A stretch of DNA of 64,000 nt. Origin: Acidimicrobiales bacterium. GTDB taxonomy: Bacteria; Actinomycetota; Acidimicrobiia; Acidimicrobiales; JAHEJN01. The translations under genes and the position numbers were made by a program. The notes below the pieces were generated by a model. The model saw only the letters and a list, made by a program, of their open reading frames with translations, did not search any database and was not told the DNA's origin. This document shows, piece after piece, positions 58,163-64,000 of this stretch (its first letter is position 1; every line of letters starts with the position of its first letter). Location of the stretch: the NCBI GenBank assembly GCA_024638845.1, contig JAHEJN010000005.1:1-64000 (forward strand), in the 5' to 3' direction.

Positions 58163-59581
58163 ATGGATCTGCTGTTCCACATACTCGATCAGTCGCAATG
58201 GGACCAGGCCCGAGCGGCCGGAGTGTACGAGCCCGAGTCGCTGACGGCCGAGGGCTTCATTCATCTCTCGACCGCCGACCAGGTGCCCGGAACGGCCAAC
58301 CGCCGCTATGCCGGGGGGACCGATCTGGTCGTGCTCGCCATCGACGCCGACGCCGTGACCCCCGAGATCCGGTTCGAGGACCTCTACGATCACGGTGCCG
58401 AGTTCCCCCACCTGTACGGCCCGCTCGCCACCTCCGCCGTCCACCACGTGGTGCCGCTCGAAGCCGGCGAGGAGGCCACGTTCACGTTCTCGTTCCCTCA
58501 CGAGGGGGGCGACGTCGAGGCCCTGGCGACGGACTATCCGTCAGCCCGGAGCAGCTTCCTCGATGCAGCCGTCGGCGCCGGCGCAACCGTCGAGTCATTC
58601 GGTCACCCGCGCCGCGGCCTGAACGACGAGGAGCTCTTCGTCGACGTGGCCCGCCTGGGACCCGACGAGGCCGACGTCTGCGTGCTGGTGGTGGCGGCCA
58701 CCCATGGGGTCGAGGGCTACGCCGGGTCCGCCCTCCAGACCCATTGGCTCACCGAGCACGCACAACAGCGGCCCGACAACGCGGCAGTGTTCCTCGTGCA
58801 CGCCTTCAATCCCTTCGGCTTCTCCTGGGTACGACGGGTGAACGAGGACAACGTCGACCTCAACCGCAACTTCATCGACTGGGACGAACCCCTTCCGACC
58901 AATGCCGCGTACATGCAGATCGCATCCGCCCTCGTTCCCGCCGACTGGTCGACCGAGAGCCAGCAACGCTCGCTGGCCGATCTGCTCACCGTCGCCGGCG
59001 ACTGGGGGCTCGAGCGCATGCAAACCGCCGTGAGCTCGGGCCAGTACGCCCATCCCACCGGCGTGTTCTACGGAGGCGACGGTCCCGTGTGGTCGCACCG
59101 ATGGCTGCGGTCATGGGCGAGCGACCATCTGTCCGGAGCCCGTGACCTCGCCGTCCTCGATCTCCACACCGGCCTAGGGGCCTGGGGGGCTTGCCAGCTC
59201 ATCGGCCACGACCGGGTGGGGACCGCCGGTCATGCCCGCGCCGGCGACTGGTGGGGTCCGGTCGTCGCCATGGGCGGCGAGAACAGCGTCTCCGCCTCGC
59301 TCACCGGCGACTGGCTCGGTGTCGTCCAGGAGCTGGCGGCGAGCGCCCGGACCACGCGTGTGGCGCTCGAGTTCGGCACCGTCGATGCCGTCACCGTGCT
59401 GCAGGCGCTGCGCGCCGACGCATGGCTGCACGCCCACGGCGACCCCCTCGGCGACGACGCGGCCGCGATCCGCGCCCAGGTTCGGGCGGCGTTCGCCGAC
59501 GACGACCCCCGATGGATTCGCTCGTGTTGGCCGCATTTCGCACGGGCCATGACGGCCACGTTCGCCAAGATCGGCCGCTGA
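58163..59581 (+). CDS. DUF952-DUF2817 fusion protein (M14-like peptidase-fold C-terminus)
   Basis: N-terminus LFHILDQSQWDQARAAGVYEPESLTAEGFIHLSTADQV (DUF952); C-terminal VVAATHGVEGYAGSALQTHWL...NEDNVDLNRNFIDWD...VLDLHTGLG...VALEFGT (DUF2817). Confidence 0.78.
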   Translation: MDLLFHILDQSQWDQARAAGVYEPESLTAEGFIHLSTADQVPGTANRRYAGGTDLVVLAIDADAVTPEIRFEDLYDHGAEFPHLYGPLATSAVHHVVPLEAGEEATFTFSFPHEGGDVEALATDYPSARSSFLDAAVGAGATVESFGHPRRGLNDEELFVDVARLGPDEADVCVLVVAATHGVEGYAGSALQTHWLTEHAQQRPDNAAVFLVHAFNPFGFSWVRRVNEDNVDLNRNFIDWDEPLPTNAAYMQIASALVPADWSTESQQRSLADLLTVAGDWGLERMQTAVSSGQYAHPTGVFYGGDGPVWSHRWLRSWASDHLSGARDLAVLDLHTGLGAWGACQLIGHDRVGTAGHARAGDWWGPVVAMGGENSVSASLTGDWLGVVQELAASARTTRVALEFGTVDAVTVLQALRADAWLHAHGDPLGDDAAAIRAQVRAAFADDDPRWIRSCWPHFARAMTATFAKIGR

Positions 59582-59663
59582 GGTCGCGCTCGGCCACCGG
59601 CCGCCACCACACGGCTGCGTCCGGATCCGCTGGAAATCCTCCGCGCCCTCCTACGCTTCCGGC

Positions 59664-60593
59664 GTGTTCCAACGGATCGGATTCCAGGCGGCGCGAGGAT
59701 TCATGATGGGGGCGGCCGACATCGTCCCCGGAGTTTCGGGCGGAACGATTGCGCTGCTCCTCGGCATCTACGACGATCTCGTGCACAACGTCAAGACCGG
59801 CGCGCGTGCGCTGGGTTCGGCGGCTCGCCTCGATCTCTCGGGCGCTGTCGAGCGCCTTCGTCGGGTCGACTGGCTGTTCATCGGTCCCCTCTTCGTCGGC
59901 CTCGGCGCAGCCGTGGCGGCGCTCTCGTCGGTCATCGAGACACTTCTGCACGACTATCCAGAAGAGATGGCCGGTCTGTTCAGCGGGCTGGTGCTGGCCT
60001 CGGTCTACGTCGCCACCGGCATGGTGCGACCCTGGACGGCCCGTGCGGTCGGCCTGGGCATCGTCGTGGCCGTCGCGGTCTTCGCGGTCCTCGGGCTCCA
60101 GAACGGCCCCGTCGCCGATCCGACCACGTTTGCCTGGTTCGGTGCCGGCGCCGTGGCCATCTGCGCCATGATCCTCCCTGGCATCTCGGGCTCGTTCCTG
60201 TTGCTCATGCTGGGCATGTACGCGCCGGTTCTCGCCGCAGTGAACGATCGCGAGATCGGCCACCTGGCCATCTTCTTCGTCGGACTCGTGGTCGGCCTTG
60301 CGCTCTTCTCGAACGTGCTCGGATACCTCCTCGACACGGCCAGAGATCTCACCATGGCCGCCCTCATCGGACTCATGGTGGGCTCGATGCGCGTGCTGTG
60401 GCCGTGGCCCAACGGCGTGGGCACCATCAGTGACAACCAGGCCGAGGTGGTCGACGGAAGCGGCCTCGACTGGCCCGCCGACGACGAGGTCGCCGTTCCG
60501 GCTCTGCTGGCGGTGCTGGCGTTCGGGATCGTGGTCGGCCTCACCCGTCTGGCGGCCCGTCGCGCCTCGGTTGCAGGACCGATCGCCAGCTGA
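59664..60593 (+). CDS. DUF368 family membrane protein
   Basis: GFMMGAADIVPGVSGGTIALLLGIYDDLVHN; CAMILPGISGSFLLLMLGMYAPVLAAV. Confidence 0.9.
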   Translation: MFQRIGFQAARGFMMGAADIVPGVSGGTIALLLGIYDDLVHNVKTGARALGSAARLDLSGAVERLRRVDWLFIGPLFVGLGAAVAALSSVIETLLHDYPEEMAGLFSGLVLASVYVATGMVRPWTARAVGLGIVVAVAVFAVLGLQNGPVADPTTFAWFGAGAVAICAMILPGISGSFLLLMLGMYAPVLAAVNDREIGHLAIFFVGLVVGLALFSNVLGYLLDTARDLTMAALIGLMVGSMRVLWPWPNGVGTISDNQAEVVDGSGLDWPADDEVAVPALLAVLAFGIVVGLTRLAARRASVAGPIAS

Positions 60594-61242
60594 GCACACC
60601 GTTCGGTCTGCGCACCAGGTCGTTGCGCCAGGCCCACCCACCGACGACGAGACCGCCGACGGCGACGTCGGCCTCCGATGCGGGCTCGGTTCGGCTCCGA
60701 GGCCCGGGCCACGGTCCGGTGCCGAAGCGATGGGCCCATGACCCAGACGTCGCGAGAGTGAGCTCGATCCTTTCGGCGCCCACCAGGATCTCCCCTTCGA
60801 CGCGAGCAGGAACCACGTGCCCGTCGTCGAGGCTCTCGACTTTCCCCGAGCGGTGCCACTCGACGTCGAGTCCCACGGGGCACCGGACGCCACGGCCCGA
60901 GCCGAAAACGTCGTCGACCTCGTCGATCTCCACGCCGAACGCCTCGAGGTCGACACTGAGATGCTCGCCGGGTTCGTTGATGCCGACCTCGGCCCACAGA
61001 CCCGACGAGCGGATCTCGAGGTTGGGCCAACCCGGGAGCGGAACCTCGTCGTCGGTCACCAGCACCAGCGGCCGTCGGGTGCCGCACACCAGGGTCCACC
61101 ACCACGCTCCGGCGCGGGTGAGGACCAGGCCCACCGCCAGGCCGACTACTCGGCTCGTGGGATCGACGGCTTCGAGCTCCCACGATTCGTAGGCTCCCGA
61201 GCGGAGATCGTCGGTCGGGAAGTGACGCCGGTCGGGATGCAC
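60541..61242 (-). CDS. hypothetical protein
   Basis: 233-aa ORF; WWWTLVCGTRRPLVLVTDDEVPLPG...LEIRSSGLWAEVGINEPGEHLSVDLEAFGVEID; convergent overlap with the DUF368 gene. Confidence 0.65.
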   Translation of the reverse strand: MHPDRRHFPTDDLRSGAYESWELEAVDPTSRVVGLAVGLVLTRAGAWWWTLVCGTRRPLVLVTDDEVPLPGWPNLEIRSSGLWAEVGINEPGEHLSVDLEAFGVEIDEVDDVFGSGRGVRCPVGLDVEWHRSGKVESLDDGHVVPARVEGEILVGAERIELTLATSGSWAHRFGTGPWPGPRSRTEPASEADVAVGGLVVGGWAWRNDLVRRPNGVLSWRSVLQPRRDGPPDG

Positions 61243-61289
61243 GTGAACCAGCGTCGCACAGCCACGGTGAGCGGTCCTACGCTGGCGTG

Positions 61290-61646
61290 ATGGACTCGTG
61301 GCCGTCGACGGAGTGGGTGCAGCGATGCGACGAGGCTCTCCGTCGTTCCGAGCTGACCGGCGACGGTCTCTGCGTCGAGCACATCATCGGCACCGACGAC
61401 CGGGCGTTCCGGTATCACGTGTCGGTCGACGCGTCGGGCGCCCACGCCGGCATCGGCTCGGCCGATGAGCCCACGGTCACCTTCTACCAGTCGCACGAGA
61501 CGGCGCAAGCGATCCGGGCCGGTCGGCTCGGAGCCGGCGAGGCGGTGTTGCTCGGTCGGGTCGACGTACGGGGCGACGCTGCGGCCCTCGTCGCCCACCG
61601 TGCCACGCTGCGCGCCGTCGATGCGGTGATGGGTGCCATCGACTGA
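61290..61646 (+). CDS. SCP2 sterol-binding-domain-like protein
   Basis: YHVSVDASGAHAGIGSADEPTVTFYQSHETAQAIRAGRLGAGEAVLLGRVDVRGD; overlaps the start of fpg/nei. Confidence 0.65.
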   Translation: MDSWPSTEWVQRCDEALRRSELTGDGLCVEHIIGTDDRAFRYHVSVDASGAHAGIGSADEPTVTFYQSHETAQAIRAGRLGAGEAVLLGRVDVRGDAAALVAHRATLRAVDAVMGAID

Positions 61647-62551
61647 TGCCCGAGCTTCCCGACGTGGTCGTGTATCTGGAGGCGCTCGAACCCCGCGTGA
61701 TCGGCCACGTCATCGAGAAGATCGACGTCCGCGGCATCTCGGTCCTCAAGACCTACGACCCGCCGATCGACGAGGTCGTCGGAAACGAGGTCGTGACGCT
61801 GCGGCGGCTGGGCAAACGACTCGTCTTCGAGCTCACCGACGATCTGTTCCTGGTCATCCACCTCATGGTCGGCGGTCGGCTCAAGTGGGCCGATGGCGGC
61901 GCCAAGGTGCCGGGGAAGGTCGGCCTGGCCGGCATCCACTTCGCCAATGGATCGCTGATCCTCACCGAGGCGTCGAAGAAGAAACGGGCGGCGCTGTGGC
62001 TGCACCGCGGCGAGGAGGCGATGCTGGCCGAACACGACCGAGATGGCGCCGAGCCCCTCGAGGTCGACCGCGACACCTTCGTGGCCCGACTCACCGAGCG
62101 GAACCGCACGCTCAAGCGAGCGCTGACCGACCCGCGCGTGTTCAGCGGCATCGGCAATGCCTACTCCGACGAGATCCTGCTGCACGCCGGCCTGTCACCG
62201 GTACGACGCACCGATCAGCTCGACGCCAACGAGCTCACCCGGCTGTTCGACGCCACCACCCAGACCCTCGGCCTCTGGCTCGATCGCCTGCGAACCGAGG
62301 TGGGAGACGGATGGCCGACCAAGGTCACCGCCTTCCGGCCCGAGATGGTCGTCCACGGTAAGTATCGCCAGCCATGTTCGGTGTGCGGCACCGAGGTTCA
62401 ACGCATCCGGTACGCCGAGAACGAGGTGAACTACTGCCCCAGTTGCCAGACCGGGGGCAAGGTGCTCGCCGATCGCTCACTGTCGCGTCTGTTGAAGGAC
62501 GACTGGCCCCGAACCCTCGAGGATCTCGAAGAGGTCCGTCCGACCGAGTGA
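61646..62551 (+). CDS. Fpg/Nei-family DNA glycosylase
   Basis: MPELPDVVVYLEALEPR N-terminus; FSGIGNAYSDEILLHAGLSP (H2TH); zinc finger CSVCGTEVQRIRYAENEVNYCPSCQ. Confidence 0.9.
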   Translation: MPELPDVVVYLEALEPRVIGHVIEKIDVRGISVLKTYDPPIDEVVGNEVVTLRRLGKRLVFELTDDLFLVIHLMVGGRLKWADGGAKVPGKVGLAGIHFANGSLILTEASKKKRAALWLHRGEEAMLAEHDRDGAEPLEVDRDTFVARLTERNRTLKRALTDPRVFSGIGNAYSDEILLHAGLSPVRRTDQLDANELTRLFDATTQTLGLWLDRLRTEVGDGWPTKVTAFRPEMVVHGKYRQPCSVCGTEVQRIRYAENEVNYCPSCQTGGKVLADRSLSRLLKDDWPRTLEDLEEVRPTE

Positions 62552-62566
62552 CGGCCGAGGAGCGCC

Positions 62567-63556
62567 TCAGAGCAGACCGAGCTCACGCACCGTGTCGCGC
62601 TCACCGACCAGCTCGGCCGCCGACGCATCGATCTTGCCCCGACTGAAGTCGTCGATGTCGAGACCCTGCACGATCGAGTACGAGCCGTCGGCACAGGTGA
62701 CCGGGAACGACGAGATGAGCCCTTCGGCCACGCCGTAGCTGCCGTCGGACGGGATGGCCATGCTCACCCAGTCGCCCTCGGGCGTGCCGAGAGCCCAGTC
62801 GTGCATGTGGTCGACCGCCGCGTTGGCGGCCGAAGCCGCCGAGGAAGCCCCTCGCGCCTCGATGATGGCCGCGCCGCGCTTTTGCACGGTGGGAATGAAG
62901 GTGTGCTCGATCCAGTCGTGGTCGTCGATGGCATCGGCGGCATTGCGGCCATGGACCTGGGCATGGAAGACGTCGGGGTACTGGGTCGCCGAGTGGTTGC
63001 CCCAGATGGTCATGGTGGTGACGTCGTTCACCGTCGCGCCGACCTTGTGCGCCACCTGGGCGATCGCCCGGTTGTGATCGAGCCGGGTCATCGCCGTGAA
63101 CTGACCCGGATCGAGATCGGGAGCCGCCGACTGGGCGATCAGCGCATTGGTGTTGGCCGGGTTACCGACCACCAGCACTCTGACCGCCGGGCTCGCACTG
63201 TCGTTGAGGGCCTTGCCCTGGGGGCCGAAGATGCCACCATTGGCCTCGAGCAGATCGGCTCGCTCCATGCCCTGCTTGCGCGGCATGGCCCCGACGAGCA
63301 GTGCGTAGTCGCTGTCGCCGAAGGCGACGTCGGCGTCGTCGGTCTTCACCACGCCGTCGAGGAGGGGAAAGGCACAGTCGTCGAGCTCCATGTGTACACC
63401 GTCGAGGGCACCCAGGGCCGGGGTGATCTCGAGCAGCTGCAGGATCACGGGCTGGTCCTCGCCGAGCATCTGGCCACTGGCGATGCGGAACAGCAACGCG
63501 TAGCCGATCTGACCGGCCGCGCCGGTGACGGTGACTCGTACGGGTGACTTGCTCAC
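62567..63556 (-). CDS. mdh: malate dehydrogenase
   Basis: [75 protein letters not shown]. Confidence 0.95.
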   Translation of the reverse strand: MSKSPVRVTVTGAAGQIGYALLFRIASGQMLGEDQPVILQLLEITPALGALDGVHMELDDCAFPLLDGVVKTDDADVAFGDSDYALLVGAMPRKQGMERADLLEANGGIFGPQGKALNDSASPAVRVLVVGNPANTNALIAQSAAPDLDPGQFTAMTRLDHNRAIAQVAHKVGATVNDVTTMTIWGNHSATQYPDVFHAQVHGRNAADAIDDHDWIEHTFIPTVQKRGAAIIEARGASSAASAANAAVDHMHDWALGTPEGDWVSMAIPSDGSYGVAEGLISSFPVTCADGSYSIVQGLDIDDFSRGKIDASAAELVGERDTVRELGLL

Positions 63557-63634
63557 GGTGGTTCTCCTGGTCGACACGACGTCGACGTGAGGCTACTCAC
63601 CCTCACAGGTCGGCGAGAAGTCGCGGCCGAGTGA

Positions 63635-64000
63635 TCACGCCCCGCACGCGTCGAGAGCGATCTCGATACCGGCGGTCATCTGGGTCGTGTCCCGATCGAA
63701 CAGGACGAAGTCGGTGAACGGCACGCTGGTGGCGAGCGAGTTCCAGGTGCATTGGCAGAAGTCGGCCTGCGATTCGCCCGCGTTGTCGATGCAGGCCTCC
63801 ATGAAGTTCGTTTCGACCTCTTCGGTGTAACCGGCGAGCCACTCGTCGCTCTCGATGTCGAGGAGCTCGGGGGCCACGTCGGCCGCCGGCCCGACTCCGC
63901 AGTACTGCGAGACGATGTCGTCGTACTGCCCGCCGCAGCTTCCACCGAAGGCTTCGTACTCGCTGTCGAATGGCGAGTCGGCGTACAGCGCGTCGCAAGC
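63635..64000 (-). CDS. hypothetical (probably secreted/membrane) protein, C-terminal part; 5' end outside window
   Basis: Frame open to the right edge: ACDALYADSPFDSEYEAFGGSCGGQYDDIVSQYCGVGPAADVAPELLDIESDEWLAGYTEEVETNFMEACIDNAGESQADFCQCTWNSLATSVPF...; Cys-rich. Confidence 0.65.
   Translation of the reverse strand, partial: ACDALYADSPFDSEYEAFGGSCGGQYDDIVSQYCGVGPAADVAPELLDIESDEWLAGYTEEVETNFMEACIDNAGESQADFCQCTWNSLATSVPFTDFVLFDRDTTQMTAGIEIALDACGA

Overview
This is a 64 kb, GC-rich, densely packed chromosomal window. Its gene content looks like a high-GC actinobacterium, possibly Acidimicrobiia-like (inference): WhiB, SenX3/RegX3-type and DivIVA proteins, UPF0182 and a sigE/anti-sigma/htrA/tat neighbourhood. 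I support about 55 coding regions. The main blocks are: an ABC-F C-terminus at the left edge; gamma-glutamyltransferase; a patch of gene debris; a two-subunit ABC exporter; UPF0182; a DivIVA-like protein; a PDZ/Lon-type protease; MreB and MoaE; a full phosphate locus (regX3-senX3-phoU-pstBACS-ppk); an envelope-stress locus (htrA, whiB, anti-sigma, ECF sigma, tatA, whiB); a VWA protein and a BchI/MoxR-like ATPase; GH1-like and GH2-like proteins; sdhCAB; one 1841-aa NRPS-like megasynthase; a MocR regulator divergent from a PLP decarboxylase, ilvE and a DMT transporter; a DUF952-DUF2817 fusion; DUF368; Fpg/Nei; and malate dehydrogenase. No rRNA, tRNA, CRISPR array or intact transposon was seen. 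The observations most worth checking are: (1) the stand-alone megasynthase, read as acyl-ligase-type A, T, C, A, T, TE; (2) three 11-nt PHO-box-like direct repeats upstream of pstS; (3) several apparent pseudoenzymes (GH1-like, GH2-like, HtrA-like); (4) a 28-bp x3 tandem repeat carrying the stop codons of two convergent genes; (5) a composite of remnants of two unrelated genes; (6) a probable MocR operator. Family names come from motif recognition by eye; no database search was run.
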